Below, one piece after another: positions 26,052-35,254 of a DNA stretch of 64,000 nucleotides. Made by a program: the position numbers and the translations under genes. The stretch is from contig NZ_LK391969.1 of the NCBI RefSeq assembly GCF_000939975.1, positions 776,693-840,692 of the forward strand. The letters run 5' to 3'. This DNA is from Pseudomonas saudimassiliensis. Its GTDB lineage: Bacteria; Pseudomonadota; Gammaproteobacteria; Pseudomonadales; Pseudomonadaceae. The notes below the pieces were generated by a model, which was not told the DNA's origin, did not search any database, and saw only the letters and a list, made by a program, of their open reading frames with translations. Each line of letters begins with the position of its first letter. The stretch's first letter is position 1.

Positions 26052-26837
26052 ATGTCCTCATCCGACTCCCCCTGCGTCCTGCTCGACCTGCCCGCCCCCG
26101 GCGTGGCCCGGCTCACCCTCAACCGGCCAACGGTGACCAACGCCCTCAGCCTCGAACTGCAGGCACTGCTGGCCGAGCACTTCCGCCAACTGGCCACCGA
26201 CCCGCAGATCCGCTGCATCATCCTCACCGGCGGTGACAAGGTATTCGCCGCCGGGGGCGACATCTCCAGCATGGCCGGGGTTGGCGCCATCGATATCTAC
26301 CAGCGCCATACCGAACGCACCTGGGCGCCGATCCAGCAATGCCCCAAGCCGGTGATCGCCGCGGTGTGCGGCTATGCCTACGGTGGCGGCTGCGAACTGG
26401 CAATGCATGCCGACATCCTCATTGCCGGGCGCAGCGCGCGCTTCTCCCAGCCGGAAATCCGCATCGGCATCATGCCTGGCATCGGCGGCACCCAGCGGCT
26501 GGTGCGCGCGGTGGGCAAGGCCAAGGCGATGCAGATGGCGCTGACCGGCCGGCCCATCAGCGCCGAAGAAGCCCATATCGCCGGATTGGTCAGCGAGGTA
26601 GTGGAGGACGACCAGGTACAGGCTGCGGCCCTGGAGCAGGCCATATTGATTGCCGGGATGCCGCCGCTGGCCGCCGAGCAGATAAAGGAAGTGATCCTGG
26701 CCGGCATGGACGCCTCGCTGGAGGCGGCGCTGGCGTTGGAGCGCAAGGCTAACGCTTTGCTGTTCGCCTCCCAGGATCAGAAGGAAGGGATGCAGGCGTT
26801 TATCGAGAAGCGCCGGCCGCGGTTTACCGGCAACTGA
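26052..26837 (+). CDS. Enoyl-CoA hydratase
   Basis: This 261-residue crotonase-fold enzyme has both catalytic glutamates in their normal motifs, YGGGCELAMHAD near residue 115 and SQPEIRIGIMPGIGGTQR near residue 137. It should therefore be a true hydratase adding water to a trans-2-enoyl-CoA, unlike the crotonase at 3113. In this setting it could act on a longer steroid side chain or on C/D-ring intermediates. AAAGG lies nine bases before the chosen ATG at 26052; an in-frame ATG at 25998 is less likely. Confidence 0.85.
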   Translation: MSSSDSPCVLLDLPAPGVARLTLNRPTVTNALSLELQALLAEHFRQLATDPQIRCIILTGGDKVFAAGGDISSMAGVGAIDIYQRHTERTWAPIQQCPKPVIAAVCGYAYGGGCELAMHADILIAGRSARFSQPEIRIGIMPGIGGTQRLVRAVGKAKAMQMALTGRPISAEEAHIAGLVSEVVEDDQVQAAALEQAILIAGMPPLAAEQIKEVILAGMDASLEAALALERKANALLFASQDQKEGMQAFIEKRRPRFTGN

Positions 26838-26838
26838 C

Positions 26839-26873
26839 AAACAATAATCCCGCCAGCGGCGGGATTATTGTTT
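26839..26873. terminator. Bidirectional terminator between convergent genes
   Basis: A perfect 16-bp stem with a three-base loop has A-rich and T-rich ends, so it can stop both the hydratase transcript and the long leftward operon ending with the DUF1329 gene. Confidence 0.9.
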
Positions 26874-26908
26874 CTAGCACTAGTCCGCGCCAAGGAGCGG
26901 ACCCGTGG

Positions 26909-28288
26909 TCAGCGACCCGCGCGGCGCGCGGCCTCAGGGCCGAAATCGCGGGACGACAGCCCGCCCTGGTTGAGGAGATAGCCCTTGGGCTGCTCGTTGA
27001 CCAGGTTGAACGCCAGATGACTGCGTGCCTGCAGGTCATGGTACAGACCGGCACCGGCTTGCCAGGTCTGGGCTTCGGGCGCGTAATAGTAGTTGACCAT
27101 CGAGGTGCGCCACAGGCCACCGCGGGCGTCGTAGTTGTCGCCCATCACCATCAGCCAGGTATCCTCGTCCACATACATGTGCCGCTTGGTGTACAGGTGG
27201 CGGTAGTTGTCCTTGATGTTGGCTTCCAGCACCCAGACCCTTCTCAGCTCATAGCGCATGTACTCGGGATTGACGTGGCCCGGGGTCAGCAGGTCTTCAT
27301 ATTTCACCTCCGGAGAGTGGATGCGATAGGCGTTGGCCGGTACGTACATCTCCTGCTTGCCGACGATCTTCCAGTTGTAGCGCTGGCCCGAGCCGTTGAA
27401 GATCCGCACCTCGTCGACGGTGATGGTGCCGCCGGAGCCGGGGAACTGCATGTCAAAGCCATATTCCGGCGACTGGCGCACACGGCGGGTACCCGGGTCG
27501 TAGCGCCAGCTCTGACGCGGCTCCTTGGCATGGTCGAAGAACTCGATGCCGGTGTTGATTTCACCCCGGTCGCGCTGGGGCAGCAGCGTCTCATTGCGGT
27601 AGTAGGATGATGCGCCGGTAGTGGTGCCGATCTTGCCCGGCTCCAGTGGCGGCGCCAGGTTCTTCGACGCCACCTGGCCCCAGGTGATGCGACCGTTGCT
27701 CAGCACATAGGCGTTATCCGACACCAGCTCTTCGGTCCAGGGGCGGTAGGTGAAGAAGGATGATGTCCACATCAGCTCCAGCCCGGTTTTCGGGAAGGGG
27801 AAAAGGATGCCACCGGTGGTTCCCTCGACGCCCTCACCATCACTGACCACCTTGGCTGACTTGGCATTCTCCAGGGTCGCTTCACAGACGCTGTCGGGGA
27901 AGCGGAAGTCCCGGCGGGTTTCATATACCGGAATGGCAAAGGTGTCCGGATAGGTCTCGAACAGGGCCTTCTGGCCGGCCGACAGGCGCTCGGCGTGCTC
28001 GGCCATGTTCGCTGCGGTAATGGTGAACAGCGGCTGGTCATCGGGATAGGGGTCTACCGGATGCTGGCCGGGAATCGGCGCTTCCATGTGATCCGGCACG
28101 CCCAGCCATTTGCCGGTCCACGCGGTGATGCTGCCGTCGGCGTTGGCTGCCTTCTCGGCGCCAACACAGGTGAGATCCTTGCCCAGGCGGGCGATTTCTT
28201 CCGGCGTGGCAGCAGCGTGTGCCAGCCCTGCACCCAGCAGCATATTCGCAGCCACCACGGCCGCACCCAGAGGTTTGATCATGCGCAT
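26909..28288 (-). CDS. DUF1329 periplasmic lipid-binding-like protein
   Basis: This 459-residue protein has a Sec signal peptide (cleavage near AHAA, residue 25) and no lipobox. The DUF1329 family has a LolA/LolB-like fold that could hold a hydrophobic ligand in the periplasm. The segment ANAYRIHSPEVKYEDLLTPG is near residue 320. It is directly downstream (13 bases) of a DUF1302 gene; the two families regularly occur as a pair near lipid-related genes. Here the pair would serve steroid passage through the envelope. AGGGAG precedes the ATG. It is the last gene of the hsaA-kstD operon. Confidence 0.8.
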   Translation of the reverse strand: MRMIKPLGAAVVAANMLLGAGLAHAAATPEEIARLGKDLTCVGAEKAANADGSITAWTGKWLGVPDHMEAPIPGQHPVDPYPDDQPLFTITAANMAEHAERLSAGQKALFETYPDTFAIPVYETRRDFRFPDSVCEATLENAKSAKVVSDGEGVEGTTGGILFPFPKTGLELMWTSSFFTYRPWTEELVSDNAYVLSNGRITWGQVASKNLAPPLEPGKIGTTTGASSYYRNETLLPQRDRGEINTGIEFFDHAKEPRQSWRYDPGTRRVRQSPEYGFDMQFPGSGGTITVDEVRIFNGSGQRYNWKIVGKQEMYVPANAYRIHSPEVKYEDLLTPGHVNPEYMRYELRRVWVLEANIKDNYRHLYTKRHMYVDEDTWLMVMGDNYDARGGLWRTSMVNYYYAPEAQTWQAGAGLYHDLQARSHLAFNLVNEQPKGYLLNQGGLSSRDFGPEAARRAGR

Positions 28289-28301
28289 GCGGTTTGCTCC
28301 C

Positions 28302-29960
28302 TCAGAAAGTGTATTTGACGTTGAATGACAGATAGTCGCGGTCGGCCATCAGGCGGCCCTTGTCGACATCCGGCGAGGACAGGTAGTTGACCCAGGTGGT
28401 GCCGATCTCGAAGTTGCCCATGTAGCTGAAGTCCGCGCCCAGCGTCAGGGTCTTCTCGTCGCGACCCAGGCCCTGGTAGGCGCTGCCATCGAGGTTCTGC
28501 TGCCAGGTGGCGTTCAGGCTCAGGTCCCAGCCGGTGAATACGCTCGGATAATCAAGGACCGCACCCAGGCCCAGCAGGGTGCTGGAGCGGGTCTGGGTGC
28601 CATAGGTGTAGTCGTCGTCGGTGGAGATTACCCCGCCGGCGTCCATGTAGAGGGTGTCGACATCCATGATGCGCTGGTTGACCACTTCCCCCATCAGGGT
28701 CGTCTGGTTGGCGAGGCCGTTGGGACCCATCATGTAGACGAAGTTGGCACTGGTCATCAGCAGCTCACCGGTGGTCGGTGCACCGCCGGCCAGCACCACG
28801 GGTGCATCCTGGCGCAGGCTGATATCCGAGCCGATCTGCACATCGCCCACCTTGGAGGTCAGGCTCAGGCCGGTCAGCTTGATGTCCTCGAAATAGCCGA
28901 ACTTGATCACCGGGCCGGCGGCGTCCAGGTGGTCGATGCTGTCCAGGGACGAGTAGCGGGTGGTGCCCGTCATATCCAGGAACATGGAGGCAACGCGGTC
29001 GTGATAGCGGTAGTGGTAGAGCCCGACCTCGGTGTTGAAGTCGATATTCCAGCGCACCCCCAACCCCCATTGGCCGGAATCACGCGGGTCGCGATCGCCG
29101 GCACTGGCCACCACGGCACCGTCCGGCAGACTGTCGATTACCCCCGGGGCAAAGCGCATGAACTGCGCGCCGGGGCCGAAGAAGTCGGTGGTGCTGAAGA
29201 AGTCACCCACCGGGTTCAGGCGGGTCTTTTCCCACTCCAACTGGTAGAAACCGGTAAATGCCCATCGATCGTTCAGCGCGTAGGTGAAGGAGAACTGGTT
29301 GACCGGCAGGTAGGCATCCTTGGCTTCGGTACCGGGGACGTTGAACTTGGTCGCATCCACCGGCGCCTGGCCCTGGCTGATGTTGGTCCAGAACAGACTC
29401 TCGCCCCAGGCCACCAGATGGCGGCCCAGATTCATTGACAGGTACTGTTCTTCGCCGATCGGCCAGCTGCCATAGACGTAGGCATCGAGCAGCTGGAAGC
29501 GGCTGCCACTCTCGCTGCGGGTCTTGCTGACGAAGTGCTGCTCGTCGCCGCCCTGACCCACCAGGCGGTTGACCGTGGCGGCCGAGTCGTTGTCGTTCGT
29601 GCCCTTGTAGACGTCGTCATAGAAATGACTGGCGCGCAGTACCGCACCGTAGTTGTCCTTGGTGGCGAGGATCTCGCCGAACAGGCTGACCCGGTTGTTC
29701 ACCGGCGCATAGCGGTCGAAGTTGCGGGTGCCGTCGTCGTTGTTCAGCGCTTCCGGGGCTAGGTAGCGGCTGTCAGGGCCGCGGGTCCGGAAGGAATAGG
29801 TGTAGTTGGCAGTAATCTGGGAATCGATGCTCAGCCCGTTGCTGAAATCCAGCGAGGGCAAGGCAGTGGCCGTCGGGCTGTTCAACGCAACCGCAACGGC
29901 CATCGCGAGGGGTGTACCCCGCACTGCAAGGCGCGCAAGAGGGATCTTCTTGTTATTCAC
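28302..29960 (-). CDS. DUF1302 outer-membrane beta-barrel protein
   Basis: This 552-residue protein has a signal peptide (basic N-terminus, then LAMAVAVALNSPTATA) and many alternating hydrophobic strands with aromatic girdles. It ends in SFNVKYTF, the terminal aromatic residue typical of outer-membrane barrels. The family is thought to form a channel for hydrophobic compounds. I place the start at a GTG (29960), since AGGAG lies six bases before it; the open frame continues upstream without a ribosome site. It pairs with the DUF1329 protein and follows the acyl-CoA ligase gene. Confidence 0.8.
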   Translation of the reverse strand: MNNKKIPLARLAVRGTPLAMAVAVALNSPTATALPSLDFSNGLSIDSQITANYTYSFRTRGPDSRYLAPEALNNDDGTRNFDRYAPVNNRVSLFGEILATKDNYGAVLRASHFYDDVYKGTNDNDSAATVNRLVGQGGDEQHFVSKTRSESGSRFQLLDAYVYGSWPIGEEQYLSMNLGRHLVAWGESLFWTNISQGQAPVDATKFNVPGTEAKDAYLPVNQFSFTYALNDRWAFTGFYQLEWEKTRLNPVGDFFSTTDFFGPGAQFMRFAPGVIDSLPDGAVVASAGDRDPRDSGQWGLGVRWNIDFNTEVGLYHYRYHDRVASMFLDMTGTTRYSSLDSIDHLDAAGPVIKFGYFEDIKLTGLSLTSKVGDVQIGSDISLRQDAPVVLAGGAPTTGELLMTSANFVYMMGPNGLANQTTLMGEVVNQRIMDVDTLYMDAGGVISTDDDYTYGTQTRSSTLLGLGAVLDYPSVFTGWDLSLNATWQQNLDGSAYQGLGRDEKTLTLGADFSYMGNFEIGTTWVNYLSSPDVDKGRLMADRDYLSFNVKYTF

Positions 29961-30038
29961 TGTCTGCTCCTGATGTTGTTGTTCGCACAGTGGTTTGCGA
30001 GCTTCAAGTATCAGAATGGCGACAGCGAACCGCATACC

Positions 30039-31655
30039 TCATACAGAGTATGAAGCGCTTTCTTCCTCCCGCAGCTGCCGAGCCAGCAGCAGCTTGTCCA
30101 CCTTGTTCGAGGCGTTGGTGGGCAGTTGCTCGAAGAATTCCACCCGCCGCGGCACCTTGTAGTTGGCCATCCGCTCGCGGCTCCAGGTGATCAGCTCCAC
30201 TGCCGTCAGGGCCTCGCCCTGTCGCAGCACCACGCAGGCGCAACCGACCTCACCCATGCGCTCGTCCGGCACCCCCAACACTGCCACCTGGGCAATGGCT
30301 GGATGTTCGCTCAACGCTGCTTCGATTTCCGCCGGATAACAGTTGAAGCCACCGACGATGAACATGTCCTTGAGTCGCCCGGTGATGCGCAGATTGCCCT
30401 GTCCATCCAGGCTGCCGATGTCTCCGGTATGCAACCAGCCCTGGGCATCAAACGTATCCTGGGTAGCCCCGGGGTCATCGAAATAGCCCTGCATCAGATG
30501 AAAGCCCCGCAGGCATATCTCGCCGTTGTGCCCCACCGGAACCGGCTTGCCCTCGGAATCGAGGATCGCCAGCTCGGTGCCGGGGATCGGCTTACCGCTG
30601 GTGCCGGCAATCACCTCGGCCGAGTCCGCCGGATCGCAGATCGTCGCCAGACCGCCACATTCGGTCAGGCCATAGGCAGTGGTGACCACCGCGCAGCCCA
30701 GCTCCTGGCGGATGCGCTGGATCAGCACCGGTGGAATGGTCGAGGCGCCGGTGACCGCGACCCGCAGGCTGGACAGGTCCTTGCGGCCCAGCTCGGGGTG
30801 ATCGAGCATCGACAGGTACAGCGTCGGCGGCCCAGGCAGCACGGTGATGCGCTCCTCGGCCACCCGCCGGAAGACCTCATCGGCATCGAATACCGGTTGC
30901 GGCAGGATGGTTGCGCCGCCCAGCAGGCAGGTCAGCCAACCGGCCTTGTAGCCGAAGGAATGGAAGAACGGGTTGACCACCAGATAGCGATCGCCAGGTA
31001 CCAGCCCGATGATCCGCACATATTCGTTGAAGGCGCGCAGGGACGGGCCATGGGCGCACATCACGCCCTTGGACTTGCCGGTGGTGCCCGAGGTGAACAG
31101 CAGGTCGGACAGATCCGTCGGGGCGATCGACCTGGCACTGGCCAGCGCCTGCTCCAGGGGTACCTGCCCGGCGCCGGCCAGAAACTGCTGCAGTTCCTGG
31201 TCGCCCGGCTGGCTCGGCGCAGTACCGATGACGACCATGCGTTCCAGCGTGGCCGGGCGGTACTGATCCAGCATCGCCGGGTAGTCGGTACCGAGGAAAC
31301 TGCCCTGGACGAAGGCTAGGCGCGCGCCGCTGCGGGCGACGATATCCGCCGCCTCGGCGCCCTTCATGCGGGTATTGAGCGGCACCAGCACCGCACCGGC
31401 CGCCTGCAAGCCCAGGGCCAGCACTACCCACTCCACACAGTTGGGCGCCCAGATCACCACGCGGTCGCCCTTGCCGATGCCGGCGGCGATCAACGCGCGC
31501 GTGACCTGCAACATGTGTCCGGGCAGTTCGGCATAGGTGATGCGCTGCTCGCCATGCTCCAACGCCGCGCGTGGGCCATGGCGTTCGGCAGCCTCCAGCA
31601 CCAGTGCCGGGATGGATGCGGGCAGATCTTCAAAGCTCGGGTATACACTGGCCAT
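30039..31655 (-). CDS. Acyl-CoA ligase (AMP-forming), FadD3-like
   Basis: This 538-residue adenylate-forming ligase has the P-loop motif LLFTSGTTGKSKGVM near residue 167, TTAYGLTECGG near 310, the hinge GDIGSLDGQGNLRITGRLKD near 403 and the C-terminal catalytic lysine in ASNKVDK. It activates a carboxylate to its CoA ester. Being in the ring A/B operon with hsaA and kstD, it may activate the HIP acid left after ring A/B removal (FadD3 role) or a steroid C22/C24 acid. The start is uncertain: ATG at 31655 or GTG at 31670; neither has a strong ribosome site. Confidence 0.78.
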   Translation of the reverse strand: MASVYPSFEDLPASIPALVLEAAERHGPRAALEHGEQRITYAELPGHMLQVTRALIAAGIGKGDRVVIWAPNCVEWVVLALGLQAAGAVLVPLNTRMKGAEAADIVARSGARLAFVQGSFLGTDYPAMLDQYRPATLERMVVIGTAPSQPGDQELQQFLAGAGQVPLEQALASARSIAPTDLSDLLFTSGTTGKSKGVMCAHGPSLRAFNEYVRIIGLVPGDRYLVVNPFFHSFGYKAGWLTCLLGGATILPQPVFDADEVFRRVAEERITVLPGPPTLYLSMLDHPELGRKDLSSLRVAVTGASTIPPVLIQRIRQELGCAVVTTAYGLTECGGLATICDPADSAEVIAGTSGKPIPGTELAILDSEGKPVPVGHNGEICLRGFHLMQGYFDDPGATQDTFDAQGWLHTGDIGSLDGQGNLRITGRLKDMFIVGGFNCYPAEIEAALSEHPAIAQVAVLGVPDERMGEVGCACVVLRQGEALTAVELITWSRERMANYKVPRRVEFFEQLPTNASNKVDKLLLARQLREEESASYSV

Positions 31656-31674
31656 GACTACTTGTCTCACTTGT

Positions 31675-32709
31675 TCAGTCGGGGAAACGCAAATGCACCC
31701 GGTCGCTGGTGGCGACCGCCTGGCAGGCCAGCGTCCAGCCTTCGTTCAGCTCCTGCTGGTCCAGAGCGTCGTTGTTCATCAGGTCCACGCTGCCTTCGAC
31801 CAGGGTGCACATGCACGACGCACAGGATCCGACCAGGCAGGAGTGCGGCGCCTGGATGCCCTCGCGGCGCATGGCAGCCAGCAGCAGCTCGCCCTCCTCG
31901 CAATCGATCTCGTGGGTTTCTCCATCCAGTTCCACCACCAGCCGGGTTGCCGCCGCGCCCAGATGCTCGACGATGGACACGTTCGGCTGCTCGCTTTCAC
32001 TGGGCAGGGATACAAAGCGCTCCACATGCACTGCCTTGCCCGGCAGGCCGGCCACGCCCAGCGCCTCGACACAGGCATCCATGAAGGGGCCGGGGCCACA
32101 GATGAACGCCTCGGCATGCTCGAAGCCCGCGGCCAGATGGGCCAGCTGTGGCACACTCGGCAGGCCCTGCACGCTGTTGAGCCAGTGGATCACCTGCAGC
32201 CGCTGCGGGTATTCGCGCACCAGCCCCTGCAGCAGCTCCTGGAAGATCACCGACTTTTCATCCCGGTTGGCGTACACCAGCCGCACCCGGCCGTCTGCCT
32301 GGCTGAGTACCGAGCGCAGGATCGACAGCACCGGGGTGATGCCGCTGCCCCCAGCGAACAGCAGGAAGTCGCCGTCCAGCTGCCGTGGCACGAATACACC
32401 GGCCGGCGCCAGCACCTGGATGCGGTCGCCGGGCTTGACCTGGTCACACAGCCAGTTGGAGCCGCGCCCGTCGTCCACACGCTTGACCGTGACCCGCAGG
32501 TTTTCCTCGGCGAAGGGTGAACTGGACAGCGAGTAGCACCGCGGCAGCCAGTCGTCGCCATGGGGAATGCGCAGGGTCAGGAACTGACCGGGGCGATAGC
32601 GGAAGCGCTCCGCCAGCTCCGGTGGCACTGTCATTTCGAAGGAGCAGCTGTCGTGGGTTTCCGCGATAACCGCGGCCACTTCCAGGGTGATGTATTCGGG
32701 CGTCGTCAT
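31675..32709 (-). CDS. kshB: 3-Ketosteroid 9alpha-hydroxylase reductase (KshB-like)
   Basis: This 344-residue protein has an FAD-binding part with RCYSLSSSP near residue 57, an NAD-binding part with FAGGSGITPVLSI near 117 and ICGPGPFMDA near 203, and a C-terminal plant-type [2Fe-2S] domain with Cys291, Cys296, Cys299 and Cys329. This order is that of KshB, which passes electrons from NADH to the Rieske oxygenase KshA. The KshA candidate lies 16 kb away at 48461. The gene sits two bases downstream of the SDR gene in the hsaA-kstD operon. It could also serve another oxygenase. Confidence 0.85.
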   Translation of the reverse strand: MTTPEYITLEVAAVIAETHDSCSFEMTVPPELAERFRYRPGQFLTLRIPHGDDWLPRCYSLSSSPFAEENLRVTVKRVDDGRGSNWLCDQVKPGDRIQVLAPAGVFVPRQLDGDFLLFAGGSGITPVLSILRSVLSQADGRVRLVYANRDEKSVIFQELLQGLVREYPQRLQVIHWLNSVQGLPSVPQLAHLAAGFEHAEAFICGPGPFMDACVEALGVAGLPGKAVHVERFVSLPSESEQPNVSIVEHLGAAATRLVVELDGETHEIDCEEGELLLAAMRREGIQAPHSCLVGSCASCMCTLVEGSVDLMNNDALDQQELNEGWTLACQAVATSDRVHLRFPD

Positions 32710-32711
32710 AA

Positions 32712-33473
32712 TCAGATACTCATTACAAATTGTCCGCTGTCCACGCGCAGCTCGATGCCGTTGACGGCCCGGGAGTCGTCCGAAGCCAGATACAGCACAG
32801 CCCCGGCGACATCCTCGGGAAGGCAGGCGCGGTTCATCGGATCGTGATCGATGGTAAACAGCGATGAATCCATCCCCTGCGGATAGCCGCCCTGGGTCAT
32901 CGGGGTCATGACCCCGTCGGGATGGACCGAGTTACAGCGAATGCGGTATTTGGCGCGGCGACAGTGCACCGCCACGCTGCGGGTCAGCGCGGCAACTGCC
33001 CCCTTGCTGGCGCCGTACGCCAGATAGTCATGGCGCGCGGCCAGCGCCGCGATCGAGGACATGTTGATGATGGAGCCGCCGCCGGCATCCTTCATCAGCG
33101 CCACGGCGGTCTGGCAACCGAGGAATACGCTGTCCGAATTGATCCGCAGCAGCCGGTGCCACTGCTCCAGCGTGGCTTCCTCGATGCTGCCGGGAATCAG
33201 CACGCCGGCGTTGTTGACCAGCACGTCCAGCCGCGGAAAGCGTTCGCGCACCAGCGCCGCCAGCGCCTGCCAGTCCGCCGGGTCGCTGACGTCCTGACGC
33301 AGGAACAACGCCTGGTCGCCCAGCTCGGCAGCCAGTCGCTCGCCCTGCTCCACATTCAGATCAGTCAGCACCACCTGCGCTCCTTCACCCACGAAGCGCC
33401 GGGCCACCGCAGCGCCGATACCGCTGGCGGCGCCGGTGACGACCGCTACCCGGTCAAGCAGTCGCGGTTGCAT
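32712..33473 (-). CDS. 3beta/17beta-hydroxysteroid dehydrogenase-like SDR
   Basis: This 253-residue SDR closely resembles in my memory the Comamonas testosteroni 3beta/17beta-HSD: RVAVVTGAASGIGAAVARRF at the start, NNAGVLIPGSIE near residue 80, and NSVHPDGVMTPM near residue 177. The catalytic Ser and Tyr-x-x-x-Lys (YGASK near 150) are present. It would oxidise a 3beta or 17beta hydroxyl to the ketone using NAD. AGGAG precedes the ATG at 33473, which lies inside the end of kstD (20-base overlap). Confidence 0.82.
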   Translation of the reverse strand: MQPRLLDRVAVVTGAASGIGAAVARRFVGEGAQVVLTDLNVEQGERLAAELGDQALFLRQDVSDPADWQALAALVRERFPRLDVLVNNAGVLIPGSIEEATLEQWHRLLRINSDSVFLGCQTAVALMKDAGGGSIINMSSIAALAARHDYLAYGASKGAVAALTRSVAVHCRRAKYRIRCNSVHPDGVMTPMTQGGYPQGMDSSLFTIDHDPMNRACLPEDVAGAVLYLASDDSRAVNGIELRVDSGQFVMSI

Positions 33474-35196
33474 GCCGCTGCTCCTGCCGGGCCTGCGCGG
33501 CATGGTGCGCGGCGACATACCCGAAGGTCATCGCCGGACCCAGGGTGCCGCCCGCGCCCGGATAGGTGGTGCCCATCACCGAAGACGAGGTATTGCCGAT
33601 GGCATACAGCCCGGCGATCGGCTCGCCGGACTCATGCAGCACCTGCGCATGCTCGTTGGTCAGCAGGCCGCCCTTGGTGCCGATGTCGCCGGCGTACATG
33701 GGCATGGCATAGAACGGGCCCTTCTCCAGCGGCGCCAGGCAGGGGTTGGGCGTGACGTTGCTGTCGCCGTAGTAGCGATCGAACACGTTGCCGCCACGGC
33801 CGAAATCCTCGTCCACGCCACTGCGGGCAAAACCGTTGACCCGCTCCACGGTGGCCTTGAGACCGCTGGCGTCAACGCCGATCTGGCCGGCCAGGGCGTC
33901 CAGCGACTCGGCCCTGTAGTAGACGTTGTTCAGCCAGGCCTTGCGCAGGCGGCTGTCAGGCATGATCTGCGCCGGCATCAACGGACCCATGGCGTAGTTG
34001 AAGCGGAACTTGCTGTCGAAGATCACCCAGCCCGGAATGCTCGCGCCGGTCTGCTGGTGGTCATCGTACATGGCGGTGACGAACTCCAGGTAAGGCGCCG
34101 CCTCGTTGACGAAGCGTTTGCCCTGGCCGTTGACCACAATGGCGCCGGGGAAGGCGCGCTCGGCAAAGACGCCGCGGGCGCGGTCCTCGCCGGGCACCAG
34201 CAGGCTCGGCGCCCACCAGCCCCAGTCCATCAGATCGGTGGCCGCGCCCAGTTGCTGGGCGGCGAGCAGCGCCGCCCCGGTATTGTTGCCGGCGGGCGTG
34301 GCGCTCCAGGCGACATTGCTGGGCTGGGGCAGATACTTGTCCCGCAGCGCCTGGTTCTGTTCGAAGCCGCCGGCAGCCAGCACCACTCCCTTGCGTGCAT
34401 GCAGACGCTGCAACTGGCCCTCACGCTCCACCAGAATGCCCGTGACCCGGCCATCTTCCTCGATCAGTTCACGCATGTCGGTCTTCAGCCACAGGGCGAT
34501 ACCGCGGTCCATCATGGAGGCACGCAGACTGGCTACCAGTGAGCTGCCCAGCGCCGCGCGGCGGTCGCGCTTGCTCTTGGTCCTGCGCCGCCAGGCGAAG
34601 TCGAGCTTGTAGCGCAGCATCATCCACAGCACCATCAGCCGCCAGCCACGGGATTTGGACATGGCGCGGTGCGCATCCCTGGCGGTCCAGGCGATGCGGC
34701 CCATCAGCATGTTGCCCGGCGCACCCTCGCGCATGGCGTGCAGCTCGTCACCCAGCTGGCTGAGATCGAACAGCTCGGGGTCCAGACTGCGACCGCCCGG
34801 CAGCGAGCCAGGCAGGTGGGGATAGTAATCGGGGTATTTTTCCGCCACGGCGTAACGCACCCGGGTGTGCTTTTCCAGCCAGGCGATCATTTCTGGGGCT
34901 TTCTTCAGATAGGTGCGCAGGCGGCGCTCGTCAACCCGGTCGCCGACAGCGGCCTTCAGGTAGGTCCAGGACAACTCTTCACTGTCATTACCGCCCTTGG
35001 CCCGGAAGTAATGGTTATTGGGGATCCAGATGCCACCGCCGGACAGGGCCGAGGTTCCGCCGTACTGGTCGGCCTTTTCCACCACCAGTACCTTCAGGCC
35101 CTGGTCCGCGGCGGTCACTGCGGCGGTCATGCCGCCCGCGCCGGAGCCCACCACGATAAGGTCATACTCTGCGCTGAATTCATTGTTGTTATGCAT
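33454..35196 (-). CDS. kstD: 3-Ketosteroid dehydrogenase (KstD family flavoprotein)
   Basis: This 580-residue FAD enzyme has the dinucleotide motif LIVVGSGAGGMTAAVTAADQG near residue 14, EKADQYGGTSALSGGGIWIPNN near 42 and a C-terminal YAIGNTSSSVMGTTYPGAGGTLGPAMTFGYVA. It introduces a double bond into ring A of 3-ketosteroids, most likely delta-1, which is needed with 9alpha-hydroxylation to open ring B. A delta-4(5alpha) enzyme of the same family cannot be excluded from the sequence. The start at 35196 (MHNNNEF) has a weak AAGAG; a much longer upstream frame overlaps hsaA and is not coding. Confidence 0.82.
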   Translation of the reverse strand: MHNNNEFSAEYDLIVVGSGAGGMTAAVTAADQGLKVLVVEKADQYGGTSALSGGGIWIPNNHYFRAKGGNDSEELSWTYLKAAVGDRVDERRLRTYLKKAPEMIAWLEKHTRVRYAVAEKYPDYYPHLPGSLPGGRSLDPELFDLSQLGDELHAMREGAPGNMLMGRIAWTARDAHRAMSKSRGWRLMVLWMMLRYKLDFAWRRRTKSKRDRRAALGSSLVASLRASMMDRGIALWLKTDMRELIEEDGRVTGILVEREGQLQRLHARKGVVLAAGGFEQNQALRDKYLPQPSNVAWSATPAGNNTGAALLAAQQLGAATDLMDWGWWAPSLLVPGEDRARGVFAERAFPGAIVVNGQGKRFVNEAAPYLEFVTAMYDDHQQTGASIPGWVIFDSKFRFNYAMGPLMPAQIMPDSRLRKAWLNNVYYRAESLDALAGQIGVDASGLKATVERVNGFARSGVDEDFGRGGNVFDRYYGDSNVTPNPCLAPLEKGPFYAMPMYAGDIGTKGGLLTNEHAQVLHESGEPIAGLYAIGNTSSSVMGTTYPGAGGTLGPAMTFGYVAAHHAAQARQEQRHATATA

Positions 35197-35254
35197 GTCG
35201 AGACTCTTGTCACTGTTCAGCAGGTGCCGCCGGCGGGCCGGCGGCCAGGTTGGA

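Noticed and set aside
30039-30060. Small palindrome (CATAC-TCT-GTATG) at the end of the acyl-CoA ligase gene as an operator.
   Set aside because: It overlaps the last codons, is short, and does not recur before other genes.
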